From Fodinibacter sp963747405 (GTDB lineage: Bacteria > Actinomycetota > Actinomycetes > Actinomycetales > Dermatophilaceae): a stretch of 64,000 nucleotides of DNA. Below, in pieces: positions 27,333-35,437 of this stretch (positions within the stretch are counted from its first letter, which is position 1; every line of letters begins with the position of its first letter). The notes below the pieces were generated by a model. That model saw only the letters and a program-made list of their open reading frames with translations, ran no database searches and had not been told where the DNA came from. Location: positions 1 to 64,000 of the forward strand of contig CAVVFG010000007.1 in the NCBI GenBank assembly GCA_963747405.1, written 5' to 3'. The translations under genes and the position numbers were made by a program.

Positions 27333-28436
27333 ATGACCGAGCTCCTGCACTCGCCGCTGCACGACCGGCACCTGGCGCTGGACGCCAAGATGGCCGACTT
27401 CGGGGGCTGGTCGATGCCCATCGAGTATCCCGGTGGAGGTGTCGTCGCCGAGCACACCGCGGTGCGCGAGCGGGTCGGCATCTTCGACGTCTCCCACCTC
27501 GGCAAGGCACGGGTGTCCGGGCCCGGTGCCGCCGACTTCGTCAACGCCTGCCTCACCAACGACCTGCGCCGGATCGGCCCGGGCCAGGCCCAGTACACGA
27601 TGTGCTGCACCGACACCGGCGGCGTGGTCGACGACCTCATCCAGTACCTGCGCTCCGACGACGACGTCTTCCTCATCCCGAACGCGGCGAACACCGCCAG
27701 GGTCGTCGAGCTGCTCGCGGCCGCGGCGCCCGACAGCATCACCGTCGAGAACCTGCACCAGAGCTACGGCGTCATCGCGGTGCAGGGTCCGCGCTCGGAC
27801 GAGGTGCTGCGCGGGCTGGGCTTCCCGGTCGACCACGACTACATGAGCTTCGTGGAGACCGACTGGGAGGGGCTGCCGGTCATCGTCTGCCGCACCGGCT
27901 ACACAGGCGAGCGCGGCTACGAGATCGTGCCCCCGTGGGACGTCGCCGGGTCGGTCTGGGACGCCCTCGCCGCCGCGGTCACCGCCCAGGGCGGGCTGCC
28001 GGCCGGTCTGGGCGCCCGCGACACCCTGCGCACCGAGATGGGCTACCCGCTGCACGGCAACGACCTCTCGCGCGAGATCACGCCGGTGATGGCCGGTGCG
28101 GCGTGGGCGGTCGGCTGGGACAAGCCGCAGTTCTGGGGGCGCGACGCCCTCACGGCCGAGCGCGCCGCCAAGCAGTCGCGGCTGATGCGCGGGCTCGTGG
28201 TGACCGGCCGCGGCATCCCCCGCTCGCACTGTGCGGTCAAGGACGCCACGGGCGCGGTCGTCGGCGAGGTCACCTCGGGCACGTTCTCACCCACCCGAAA
28301 GCAGGGCATCGCGCTGGCGCTGCTCGACCGTTCGGTGACCCTCGGTGACGAGGTGGTCGTCGACGTGCGCGGCCGCGACGTCGCCGCCACGGTGTCGAAG
28401 CCCCCGTTCGTCGAGGTGGGGGTGCGCGAGAAGTGA
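27333..28436 (+). CDS. gcvT: Glycine cleavage system aminomethyltransferase (T protein)
   Basis: Takes the aminomethyl group from the lipoylated H protein and passes the one-carbon unit to tetrahydrofolate, releasing ammonium. The protein has 367 aa. Typical segments are FGGWSMPIEYPGG, RERVGIFDVSHLGK, CRTGYTGERGYEI, GLGARDTLRTEMGYPLHG and EVTSGTFSPTRKQGIALALL near the C-terminus. No gcvH or gcvP adjoins. The 71-aa gene downstream overlaps its stop by 4 nt. Confidence 0.96.
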   Translation: MTELLHSPLHDRHLALDAKMADFGGWSMPIEYPGGGVVAEHTAVRERVGIFDVSHLGKARVSGPGAADFVNACLTNDLRRIGPGQAQYTMCCTDTGGVVDDLIQYLRSDDDVFLIPNAANTARVVELLAAAAPDSITVENLHQSYGVIAVQGPRSDEVLRGLGFPVDHDYMSFVETDWEGLPVIVCRTGYTGERGYEIVPPWDVAGSVWDALAAAVTAQGGLPAGLGARDTLRTEMGYPLHGNDLSREITPVMAGAAWAVGWDKPQFWGRDALTAERAAKQSRLMRGLVVTGRGIPRSHCAVKDATGAVVGEVTSGTFSPTRKQGIALALLDRSVTLGDEVVVDVRGRDVAATVSKPPFVEVGVREK

Positions 28437-28648
28437 GCGAGCAGTGGACCTGGGCCTACGAGGGCCCCGACGGAACCTCGCTGCCGGCGGCCGGGCTCGG
28501 CGAGACGGCGTTCCCCACCCAGTCCGATGCCGAGTCGTGGTTCGGCGAGGTGTGGCACGACCTGTCAGCCGCCGGGGTCGCGGCAGTGACCCTCCTGCGT
28601 GACGGCCAGAAGGTCTACGGCCCGATGAGCCTGGAGGGCCCGGCCTGA
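28433..28648 (+). CDS. Small conserved protein coupled to gcvT, 71 aa
   Basis: Starts with GTG overlapping the gcvT stop (GTGA), a classic translational coupling. The product is acidic and aromatic: WTWAYEGPDGTSLPAAGLGE, FPTQSDAESWFGEVWHDL, VTLLRDGQKVYGPMSL. It resembles small conserved actinobacterial proteins of unknown function. No catalytic motif is visible. Coupling suggests a need for matched expression with GcvT, but I cannot assign a role. Confidence 0.7.
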   Translation: MSEQWTWAYEGPDGTSLPAAGLGETAFPTQSDAESWFGEVWHDLSAAGVAAVTLLRDGQKVYGPMSLEGPA

Positions 28649-28687
28649 GCGCCCCGCGGGGTTGGTGCCCGGCGCCCGGTCACCCGG

Positions 28688-29275
28688 TCAGCCGGGGTAC
28701 TCGCCGCGCTTGACCTGCGGTCGCGGCATCCGCGAGCGGCGCAGCTGGAAGGCGCGCATCGCGGCGTACATTCCGTTGCCCTTGGCGGACGCGGCCTCGT
28801 CGCCGAACTTGGCCCGCAGCCGCTTCTTCAGGCCGCGGTACATCAGGAGGGTGTCGCCCACGGCGAGCAGCAGCACGGCGTAGGTGAGGATGGTGACGAA
28901 GAACAGGATCACCCCGCCCTGGGTGCGGATGAAGCTGAGCGCGAGCACGACGAGCATCACGGGCAGCATGAACTCGGCGAGGTTCCACCGGGCGTCGATG
29001 TGGTCGCGCATGTAGCGGCGCACCGGGCCCTTGTCGCGCGCCGGCAGGCCAGCGTCGTCGCCGGTGATCATCGCCTGGCGGGTCTTGGCGAGCTGCGCGT
29101 TGCGGCGGGCCTTGTCGAGCTGCTTGGCCTGCTTGCGGTCGGCGACGACCAGCGGCTGGCGGCGCGCGGCCTCCTGGTCCTTGCGCTTGGGCGTGGGGCG
29201 GTTCTTGGCCCCGTCGCGCTGCGGGTGGAGGTCGTCGACGAGCTCGTCGTTGGAGGTCTTGCTGCGTCCGAACAC
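28688..29275 (-). CDS. DUF3043 domain-containing membrane protein
   Basis: 195-aa actinobacterial protein. A long charged N-terminus rich in Lys, Arg and Gln (KNRPTPKRKDQEAARRQPL; KQAKQLDKARRNAQ) is followed by RRYMRDHIDARWNLAEFMLP, two adjacent TM helices (about 115-160) and a basic tail with MYRGLKKRLRAKFGDEA. This is the DUF3043 layout; function unknown. The frame is open far upstream. GTG 29275 was chosen because VFGRSK is the family start and TACAGT (plus 29282-29287) lies 6 nt upstream. Confidence 0.88.
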   Translation of the reverse strand: MFGRSKTSNDELVDDLHPQRDGAKNRPTPKRKDQEAARRQPLVVADRKQAKQLDKARRNAQLAKTRQAMITGDDAGLPARDKGPVRRYMRDHIDARWNLAEFMLPVMLVVLALSFIRTQGGVILFFVTILTYAVLLLAVGDTLLMYRGLKKRLRAKFGDEAASAKGNGMYAAMRAFQLRRSRMPRPQVKRGEYPG

Positions 29276-29281
29276 GTCTCC

Positions 29282-29349
29282 ACTGTATGTGCTCGGCCGC
29301 GGATGCCGTGCACGCAGGCGATGCCGCCGGCCGCGGCCGTCGGTAGGGT
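29282..29349. promoter_or_regulatory. Divergent leaderless promoters for DUF3043 and M20 peptidase genes
   Basis: Minus-strand TACAGT (29282-29287) lies 6 nt before GTG 29275. Plus-strand TAGGGT (29344-29349) lies 7 nt before GTG 29357. Confidence 0.5.
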
Positions 29350-29356
29350 CACCAAG

Positions 29357-30718
29357 GTGACCGACGTGCTGACTCCCGACCAGATCTCCGCCCTCCGCGA
29401 GCGGGTCGCCGTCCTGATGCCGGCCCTGCGCGCCGACCTCGAGGCGCTGACCCGCATTCCCAGCGTCAGCCTCGACGCCTTCGACCAGGTGCACGTCGAG
29501 GCCAGCGCCGAGGCCACGGCCGCACTGCTGCGCGCCGAGGGCCTCGACGTCGAGGTCGTGCGCGAGGGGGGTCGCCCGGCCGTCATCGGGCACGTCGACG
29601 GGCCGCCCGGGTCCCGCACCGTGATGCTCTACGCCCACCACGACGTGCAGCCTCCCGGTGACGAGGCCCTCTGGGACAGCGCCCCGTTCGAGCCCACCGA
29701 GCGCGGCGGGCGGCTCTACGGGCGCGGCGCCGCCGACGACAAGGCCGGCATCATGGCGCACGTGGCGGCCCTGCGGGCGCACGACGGGTCGCTGCCGGTG
29801 GGTGTGACGGTGTTCGTCGAGGGCGAGGAGGAGGTCGGCTCCGACTCGCTCCCCACGATCCTCGAGCGGCACGGCGAGAAGCTGCGCGCCGACGCCATCG
29901 TGCTCGCCGACTCCACCAACTGGGCGATCGGCGAGCCGGCGCTCACCACGACCCTGCGCGGCATGATCCGGGTCGTGGTCACCGTGTCCACCCTCGACCA
30001 CGGCATCCACTCCGGCATGTTCGGCGGTGCCGTGCCCGACGCGCTCACCGTCCTGGTCCGGCTGCTTGCCAGCCTGCACGACGACGACGGCGAGGTCGCG
30101 GTGCAGGGCCTGAAGTCCGGGGTGGCGGCCGACCTCGACTACGACGAGGCCCGGCTGCGCCAGGAGTCCGGCCTGCTCGACGCGGCCCGCACGATCGGCA
30201 CCGGTTCGCTGCTGTCGCGGATCTGGACCAAGCCGTCGATCACGACCATCGGCATCGACGCGCCCTCGGTGGCCACCTCGTCGAACACCCTCGTGCCCAC
30301 CGCGGCCGCGAAGATCTCGATGCGGCTGGCCCCCGACGAGCACGACATGGACGCCTTCGCCCTGCTGCGCGACCACCTCGTGGCACACACCCCCTGGGGG
30401 GCGACGGTCGAGGTGACGCTCGACGACCGCGGTCTCGGGTTCTCCGCCGACGCCCAGGGGCCGGTCTACGACCAGGCGCGCGCCGCCTTCGCCGACGCGT
30501 GGGGTGTGGAGCCGGTCGACATCGGGGTGGGCGGGTCCATCCCGTTCGTCGCCGCGTTCGCCGAGCAGTTCCCGGATGCCGCGATCCTCGTCACCGGCGT
30601 CGAGGACCCCGACGCCCGGGCGCACGGCGCCAACGAGTCGCTGCACCTCGGCGAGTTCGAGAAGGTCTGCGTCGCCGAGGCCGTGCTCCTCGCCCGGCTC
30701 GGCGCCCTGGCGCGCTGA
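29357..30718 (+). CDS. M20 family dipeptidase
   Basis: Zinc-dependent dipeptidase or carboxypeptidase-like enzyme, 453 aa. Metal ligands lie in MLYAHHDVQPPGD (His, Asp), GRGAADDKAGIMAH (bridging Asp) and FVEGEEEVGSDSLP (catalytic Glu and ligand Glu). HGANESLHLGEFEK near the C-terminus supplies the last His. The dimerisation lid domain lies around residues 195-310. The exact peptide substrate is unknown. The GTG start was chosen by the -10 spacing; the frame is open upstream but reads antisense to DUF3043. Confidence 0.93.
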   Translation: MTDVLTPDQISALRERVAVLMPALRADLEALTRIPSVSLDAFDQVHVEASAEATAALLRAEGLDVEVVREGGRPAVIGHVDGPPGSRTVMLYAHHDVQPPGDEALWDSAPFEPTERGGRLYGRGAADDKAGIMAHVAALRAHDGSLPVGVTVFVEGEEEVGSDSLPTILERHGEKLRADAIVLADSTNWAIGEPALTTTLRGMIRVVVTVSTLDHGIHSGMFGGAVPDALTVLVRLLASLHDDDGEVAVQGLKSGVAADLDYDEARLRQESGLLDAARTIGTGSLLSRIWTKPSITTIGIDAPSVATSSNTLVPTAAAKISMRLAPDEHDMDAFALLRDHLVAHTPWGATVEVTLDDRGLGFSADAQGPVYDQARAAFADAWGVEPVDIGVGGSIPFVAAFAEQFPDAAILVTGVEDPDARAHGANESLHLGEFEKVCVAEAVLLARLGALAR

Positions 30719-30758
30719 GCGCCGCCCTGACCACCGACGGCCGACCCGAGGAGTGGTG

Positions 30759-31799
30759 ATGACCGAGGAGTCCTACGTCGAGGAGTCGTTCGACCGCGAC
30801 ACCACGTACATCGAGGACCGGATCACGGCCGGCGCGGACGGGCCGCACCAGTGGCCGGTCGAGCCCGGCCGTTACCGGCTGGTGGCGGCCCGGGCCTGCC
30901 CGTGGGCCAACCGGTCGATCATCGTGCGGCGGCTGCTCGGGCTCGAGCCGGTGCTGTCGATGGGGCTGTGCGGCCCCACCCACGACGCCGACTCGTGGAC
31001 CTTCGACCTCGACCCGGGCGGCCGGGACCCAGTGCTCGGCATCGCGCGGCTGAAGGACGCCTACGAGGCGCGCTTCCCGGGCTACCCTCGCGGCGTCACG
31101 GTGCCGGCGCTCGTCGACGTGCCCACCGGCCGGGTCGTCACCAACGACTTCCCCGCGATGACGCTCGACCTCAGCACGCAGTGGCGCCGGCACCACCGGG
31201 CCGGGGCGCCCGACCTCTACCCGGAGGCGCTGCGCGACGAGATCGACGAGGTGAACCGCTGGGTGTACTCCGAGGTCAACGACGGGGTCTACCGCTGTGG
31301 CTTCGCCGGCACCCAGGAGGCCTACGACGACGCCTACCGTCGCCTGTTCGAGGCGCTCGACCGGCTGTCGGAGCGGCTGTCCGGCCGGCGCTACCTCGTC
31401 GGCGACACGGTCACCGAGGCCGACGTGCGCCTGTTCACCACGCTGGCCCGCTTCGACGCGGTCTACCACGGGCACTTCAAGTGCAACCGCCACAAGCTGG
31501 CCGAGCTGACGGTGCTCTGGGCCTACGCCCGCGACCTGTTCCGCACACCGGGCTTCGGCGACACCATCGACTTCGTGCAGGTCAAGCAGCACTACTACCG
31601 GGTGCACGGTGACATCAACCCGACCGGCGTGGTGCCGCTCGGGCCCGACCTGTCCGGCTGGATGGAGCCGCACGGGCGCGGGGCGCTCGGCGGACGGCCC
31701 TTCGGCGACGGCACCCCGCCCGGCCCGCCACCGGAGGGCGAGCGCGTGCCGACCGCCCACAACCCGCACGTCGACGCCAGTGGCATGGTCCGTCGCTGA
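30759..31799 (+). CDS. Glutathionyl-hydroquinone reductase-like GST (Xi class)
   Basis: 346-aa protein of the ECM4/YqjG group. The catalytic cysteine is in RACPWANRSIIVRRLLGLE. DSWTFDLDPGGRDPVLG, VTVPALVDVPTGRVVTNDF and RYLVGDTVTEADVRLFTTL follow, then the C-terminal YYRVHGDINPTGVVPLGP typical of the class. In glutathione users the enzyme reduces S-glutathionyl hydroquinones. Actinobacteria make mycothiol, so the natural thiol here is probably mycothiol (inference). ATG 30759 has a GAGGAG site. It lies 40 nt after the M20 gene and may share its transcript. Confidence 0.9.
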   Translation: MTEESYVEESFDRDTTYIEDRITAGADGPHQWPVEPGRYRLVAARACPWANRSIIVRRLLGLEPVLSMGLCGPTHDADSWTFDLDPGGRDPVLGIARLKDAYEARFPGYPRGVTVPALVDVPTGRVVTNDFPAMTLDLSTQWRRHHRAGAPDLYPEALRDEIDEVNRWVYSEVNDGVYRCGFAGTQEAYDDAYRRLFEALDRLSERLSGRRYLVGDTVTEADVRLFTTLARFDAVYHGHFKCNRHKLAELTVLWAYARDLFRTPGFGDTIDFVQVKQHYYRVHGDINPTGVVPLGPDLSGWMEPHGRGALGGRPFGDGTPPGPPPEGERVPTAHNPHVDASGMVRR

Positions 31800-31919
31800 T
31801 CCGGCCTCCCCGGTCCTCCAGCCCCCGCGTGCCGCGTCCCCAGCCAAGGGAATGCCGCCGACCGCGAGCCGTGAGCACATGGCGCTTCGAGATGGCCGGG
31901 GGCATGCCCGAGCGGATCC

Positions 31920-32021
31920 GGTCGCTGACGGTCCCTACCCGGTGCAGGTCGTCTGGGGCGCCAAGGACCCGGTGCTCCCGTTCCGCCGGCACGGCTGGCG
32001 CGCCCGGCATCAGGGCACGGT
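31920..32021 (+). pseudogene. Possible alpha/beta-hydrolase C-terminal fragment
   Basis: One frame reads YPVQVVWGAKDPVLPFRRHG, which resembles the strand and acidic loop that carry the catalytic Asp of alpha/beta hydrolases (VxVVWGxxDPxLP). No start, no nucleophile elbow and no C-terminal His are present, and the frame runs into nadA. It may be a decayed gene end, but about 30 residues is thin evidence. The rest of the 31800-32021 gap shows nothing. Confidence 0.3.
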
Positions 32022-33218
32022 TCAGTCCTTGGACGTGCTGCCCGGCAGGGCGAGCATCCGGTCGAGGGCGACCCGGGCCTGGTCGGCGACCTGCGGGTCG
32101 ACCCGGATCGGGTTGACCACGCGCCCGTCGACGAGCGACTCCAGCGCCCAGACCAGGTGCGGCAGGTCGATGCGGTTCATGGTGGAGCAGTAGCAGACGT
32201 TCTTCTCGAGGAAGGCGATGCGCTGCTCGGGGAACTGCCTCGCCAGGCGCTGCACGAGGTTGAGCTCGGTGCCCACGGCCCAGGCGGTGCCCGGGGGAGC
32301 GGCCGCGATGGTGGCGATGATCTTCTCCGTGGAGCCGACCTCGTCGGCCAGCTCGACGACCTCGTGACGGCACTCCGGGTGAACGATCACCTTGACGTCG
32401 GGGATCTCGCGCCGGGCCGCCTCGACGGCCTCGACCGAGAAGCGCCCGTGCACCGAGCAGTGCCCCCGCCACAGGATCATCGTGGCGTCGCGCAGCTGCT
32501 CGGGAGTGAGGCCACCCATCGGGCGGTGCGGGTCCCAGACCACGCAGTCGTCGAGCGGGCGGCCGAGGTCGCGCGCGTAGGTGTTGCGGCCGAGGTGCTG
32601 GTCGGGCAGGAAGAGCACCTTGCCGCCCGTCCCCGCCCGGTCGAGCGCCCAGGTCAGCGCGGTCTTCGCGTTCGACGACGTGCAGATGGTGCCGCCGTGG
32701 CGCCCGGTGAACGCCTTGATCGCCGCCGAGGAGTTCATGTAGGTGACCGGCACCGTGACGTCGGCGACGCCGGCCTCGACCAGCTCGTCCCAGCACTCCT
32801 CGACCTGGTCCAGCGCCGCCATGTCGGCCATCGAGCAGCCGGCGGCGAGGTCGGGCAGCACCACGGTCTGGGTGTCGGCGGTGAGGATGTCGGCCGACTC
32901 GGCCATGAAGTGCACGCCGCAGAAGACCACCCACTCGGCATCCGGGCGGGCGGCGGCCTCCTTGGCGAGCTTGAACGAGTCACCGGTCACGTCGGCGAAC
33001 TCGATCACCTCGTCGCGCTGGTAGTGGTGCCCGAGCACGAACACCCGCTCGCCGAGGGCGGCCTTGGCGGTGCGGGCCCGCTCGACGAGGTCGGGGTCGG
33101 AGGGGGCCGGGAGGTCGCCGGGGCACTCGACCCCGCGCTCGCTGGCGAGGTCGCGCCCCCGGCCGAGCACGAGCAGCGGAAGGGGCGCGGGCGCGGGCCC
33201 GCCGGTCGTCGTCGTCAC
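32022..33218 (-). CDS. nadA: Quinolinate synthase
   Basis: [4Fe-4S] enzyme that condenses iminoaspartate with dihydroxyacetone phosphate to give quinolinate for NAD synthesis. The protein has 398 aa. FVLGHHYQRDEVIEFAD, VVFCGVHFMAESADIL (first Cys ligand), LPDLAAGCSMADM, WRGHCSVHGRFS, HPECRHEVVELAD (second Cys) and KNVCYCSTMNRIDL (third Cys) are present. GTG 33218 is supported by TACGAT (plus 33225-33230) 6 nt upstream; the frame stays open far beyond it. nadB and nadC are not adjacent. Confidence 0.95.
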   Translation of the reverse strand: MTTTTGGPAPAPLPLLVLGRGRDLASERGVECPGDLPAPSDPDLVERARTAKAALGERVFVLGHHYQRDEVIEFADVTGDSFKLAKEAAARPDAEWVVFCGVHFMAESADILTADTQTVVLPDLAAGCSMADMAALDQVEECWDELVEAGVADVTVPVTYMNSSAAIKAFTGRHGGTICTSSNAKTALTWALDRAGTGGKVLFLPDQHLGRNTYARDLGRPLDDCVVWDPHRPMGGLTPEQLRDATMILWRGHCSVHGRFSVEAVEAARREIPDVKVIVHPECRHEVVELADEVGSTEKIIATIAAAPPGTAWAVGTELNLVQRLARQFPEQRIAFLEKNVCYCSTMNRIDLPHLVWALESLVDGRVVNPIRVDPQVADQARVALDRMLALPGSTSKD

Positions 33219-33224
33219 CCCTCG

Positions 33225-33230
33225 ATCGTA
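33225..33230 (-). promoter_or_regulatory. -10 hexamer for nadA
   Basis: Minus-strand TACGAT with 6 nt to the GTG start at 33218, consistent with a leaderless nadA transcript. The 19-bp repeat array lies about 150 bp further upstream. Confidence 0.45.
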
Positions 33231-33380
33231 TGCCGAGTGCCCGCCTCCGCGACGTCTCGTTCCCCCGGGCGGGCGCCGGGTCCGTGGCCGAGCGCGCAGC
33301 AGGTGGCGCGGCATCCTGCGGGGCCGTTCCGGCGGGGTGGCGGTGATCCGCAGGAGTGGCGGCGCCATGGCGCCACCACC

Positions 33381-33512
33381 CGGCGAGACGGACCAGAGCG
33401 GGGAGACGGACCAGAGCCGGGGAGAGGGACCAGCACCGGGGAGAGGGACCAGCACCGGGGAGACGGACCAGAGCCGGGGAGAGGGACCAGCACCGGGGAG
33501 AGGGACCAGCAC
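33381..33512. repeat. Tandem array of seven 18-19-bp units between nadA and glycerate kinase
   Basis: Seven head-to-tail units of 19 bp (the first is 18 bp) occur in two variants. Type A is CGGGGAGACGGACCAGAGC and type B is CGGGGAGAGGGACCAGCAC; the order is A A B B A B B. The unit length is not a multiple of three, and each strand reads through it in shifting frames, so it is unlikely to code. The 345-bp gap between the divergent nadA and glycerate kinase starts has no gene otherwise. Confidence 0.9.
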
Positions 33513-33551
33513 CCGAACGGCCCGGGCGGGCCGGGTGGCGTGCGACACCGA

Positions 33552-33557
33552 TACCCT
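33552..33557 (+). promoter_or_regulatory. -10 hexamer for glycerate kinase gene
   Basis: TACCCT, 6 nt before the GTG at 33564, in the leaderless pattern. The repeat array ends 39 bp upstream, close to where a -35 region would lie. Confidence 0.45.
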
Positions 33558-33563
33558 CACCGC

Positions 33564-34730
33564 GTGCGCGTCCTCATCGCCCCGGACTCCTTCGGTTCGA
33601 CGCTCGGCCCCGTGCAGGCGGCCACGGCGATGGCGCAGGGCTGGGCGCGGGGCGCGCCGCACGACGAGCTGGAGCTGCTGCCGCTCTCCGACGGCGGGCC
33701 GGGGTTCCTCGACGTGCTCGCCAGATCGCTGGGTGGCCTCACCGTCGCGACGACGGTGAGTGACCCGCTCGGCCGCGAGGTGCCCGCCGCGGTGCTGCTC
33801 GTCGAGCGCGACGGACGACGCACGGGCTACGTCGAGGCATCCCAGGCGAGCGGCCTGCACCTGCTCGGCGCCGACGAGCGCGACCCCGGGCTCACCAGCA
33901 CCTACGGCGTCGGGCAGCTGCTGGAGGTCGCCGTCGAGCAGGGCGCGAGCAAGGTCGTCGTGGGCGTCGGGGGCAGCGGCACCAACGACGCCGGGGCCGG
34001 CATGCTCGCGGCCCTGGGGGCGGGGTCGGCATCGGTGCTCGCTCGCGGCGGCCTCGCCCTGGCCGGCGCACCCGACGACGCGCTGCCCGGGCTGGCGGAC
34101 GTCGTCACCCGCCTGTCCGCGGTCGAGATCGTGCTCGCGACCGACGACGACACCCCGCTGCTCGGCCTGCAGAGCACCAGCGCGGTCGAGTCGCCGCGCA
34201 AGGGCGCCTCGCCCGAGCTCGCCCAGGCGCTCGAGGGGGCGCTGGGCCACTTCACCGACGTGGTGGGCCGGTCGCTGCCCTCCCCTCCCGTCGAGCTGCT
34301 CAGCGGGATGCCGCGCCGGCTCGACCGTGAGGCCGGCGCCGGTGCCGCAGGGGGGCTGGGCTACGGGCTGCTCGCCCTCGGGGCCCGGCGGGTGGGCGGC
34401 GTCGCCGAGGTGCTGCGCGACTGCGGCTTCGGCATCGCCGCCGCGCGCAGCGACCTGGTCGTGACCGGCGCCGGCCGAGTCGACTGGAGCACCCTGCGCG
34501 GGTCGGTCGTCGCCGGGGTCGCCGCCGCCACGCTCGAGACCGGGCGGCCGACCGTGCTCGTCGCCGGTGAGTGCCTGGTCGGCCGGCGCGAGACGATGAC
34601 GCTGGGGCTGGCCGGCACCTACGCCGTCGCCGACACCCGCGCGGAGGTGGAGGCGATGGTCGCCGACCCGGTCACCACCCTGGCCAACCGGACCGCGCGG
34701 GTGGCCCGCACCTGGTCGCCGCCGCGCTGA
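33564..34730 (+). CDS. Glycerate kinase (GlxK/GarK family)
   Basis: ATP-dependent phosphorylation of D-glycerate, linking glyoxylate/serine metabolism to glycolysis. The protein has 388 aa. The N-terminal VLIAPDSFGSTLGPVQAATA matches the family motif (usually APDSFKG). LLPLSDGGPGFLDVL, GVGGSGTNDAGAGML, the region around DREAGAGAAGGLGYGLLA and LVVTGAGRVDWSTLRG are diagnostic, although the last is usually TGEGxxDxQT in active enzymes. The loss of the Glu and Gln may affect activity or specificity. The GTG start fits the -10 spacing. Confidence 0.85.
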   Translation: MRVLIAPDSFGSTLGPVQAATAMAQGWARGAPHDELELLPLSDGGPGFLDVLARSLGGLTVATTVSDPLGREVPAAVLLVERDGRRTGYVEASQASGLHLLGADERDPGLTSTYGVGQLLEVAVEQGASKVVVGVGGSGTNDAGAGMLAALGAGSASVLARGGLALAGAPDDALPGLADVVTRLSAVEIVLATDDDTPLLGLQSTSAVESPRKGASPELAQALEGALGHFTDVVGRSLPSPPVELLSGMPRRLDREAGAGAAGGLGYGLLALGARRVGGVAEVLRDCGFGIAAARSDLVVTGAGRVDWSTLRGSVVAGVAAATLETGRPTVLVAGECLVGRRETMTLGLAGTYAVADTRAEVEAMVADPVTTLANRTARVARTWSPPR

Positions 34731-34957
34731 CCGGCATCCGCGTGCGCTGCGAGTGCCAGGTGACCGGCCGGCGCCCGAGGGACGCGACCCTTCGCCCCCC
34801 TCGCGCTGGCCCGTGAGCTCGACGAGCCGGGGAAAGTCGGCGATGTGGGCTCGGCGACGTATCCTGTGGTGACACCGGGAACACCGGCAGCCCCACGCGG
34901 GTTGACCACAGCGACCGGGCCGATCCTCAGGCCACCGCCAGCACAGGGAGTGCATCC

Positions 34958-35347
34958 ATGAGCGACCAGCTCCAGACCACCCAGGCCCCGACCCCCCCGA
35001 GCCCGGCCACCGAGGCCCCGGCGCACGGCGTCGTGCTCACCGACGTCGCCGCGGGCAAGGTGCAGTCCCTGCTTGCGCAGGAGGGCCGTGACGACCTGCG
35101 CCTGCGGGTCGGCGTGCAGCCGGGCGGCTGCTCCGGCCTGATCTACCAGCTGTACTTCGACGAGCGCACCCTCGACGGTGACCTCGTGCGCGACTTCGAC
35201 GGGGTCGAGGTCGTCATCGACCGGATGAGCGCTCCGTACCTCGACGGCGCCACCATCGACTTCGCCGACACCATCGAGAAGCAGGGTTTCACCATCGACA
35301 ACCCCAACGCGGGCAGCTCCTGCGCCTGCGGCGACAGCTTCAGCTGA
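34958..35347 (+). CDS. erpA: Iron-sulfur cluster insertion protein ErpA
   Basis: A-type carrier that delivers Fe-S clusters to target proteins. The protein has 129 aa. The three cluster cysteines are in QPGGCSGLIYQL and SSCACGDSF. A disordered Thr/Pro/Ala-rich N-terminus of about 20 residues precedes VLTDVAAGKVQSLLAQEG. A good AGGGAG ribosome site lies 8 nt before the ATG. TATCCT about 95 nt upstream may be the -10 element. Likely clients in this window are NadA, LipA and the Rieske protein. A strong terminator follows. Confidence 0.94.
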   Translation: MSDQLQTTQAPTPPSPATEAPAHGVVLTDVAAGKVQSLLAQEGRDDLRLRVGVQPGGCSGLIYQLYFDERTLDGDLVRDFDGVEVVIDRMSAPYLDGATIDFADTIEKQGFTIDNPNAGSSCACGDSFS

Positions 35348-35356
35348 CGCCACCCC

Positions 35357-35393
35357 CCGAGAGGGCCCGTGCCACCGGCACGGGCCCTCTCGG
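35357..35393. terminator. Terminator hairpin after erpA
   Basis: Perfect 17-bp inverted repeat (35357-35373, 35377-35393) with loop ACC, starting 9 nt after the erpA stop. It has no T-tract but is very stable. It separates erpA from the following kinase gene, which has its own -10 element. Confidence 0.85.
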
Positions 35394-35424
35394 CGTCCCG
35401 TGGCCGACGCGTGCTGCGGGCGGG

Positions 35425-35430
35425 TAGGTT
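35425..35430 (+). promoter_or_regulatory. -10 hexamer for the PfkB kinase gene
   Basis: TAGGTT lies 7 nt before the GTG start at 35438, downstream of the erpA terminator. Confidence 0.45.
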
Positions 35431-35437
35431 CGTCCCC

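Noticed and set aside
33381..33512. CRISPR array
   Set aside because: The units are 18-19 bp and directly abutting, with no spacers and no cas genes.
33219..34955. Upstream extension of nadA through the tandem repeat, encoding VLVPLPGAGPSP-like repeats
   Set aside because: The 19-bp unit shifts frame in each copy, NadA family length fits the GTG at 33218, and a -10 hexamer lies just upstream of it.
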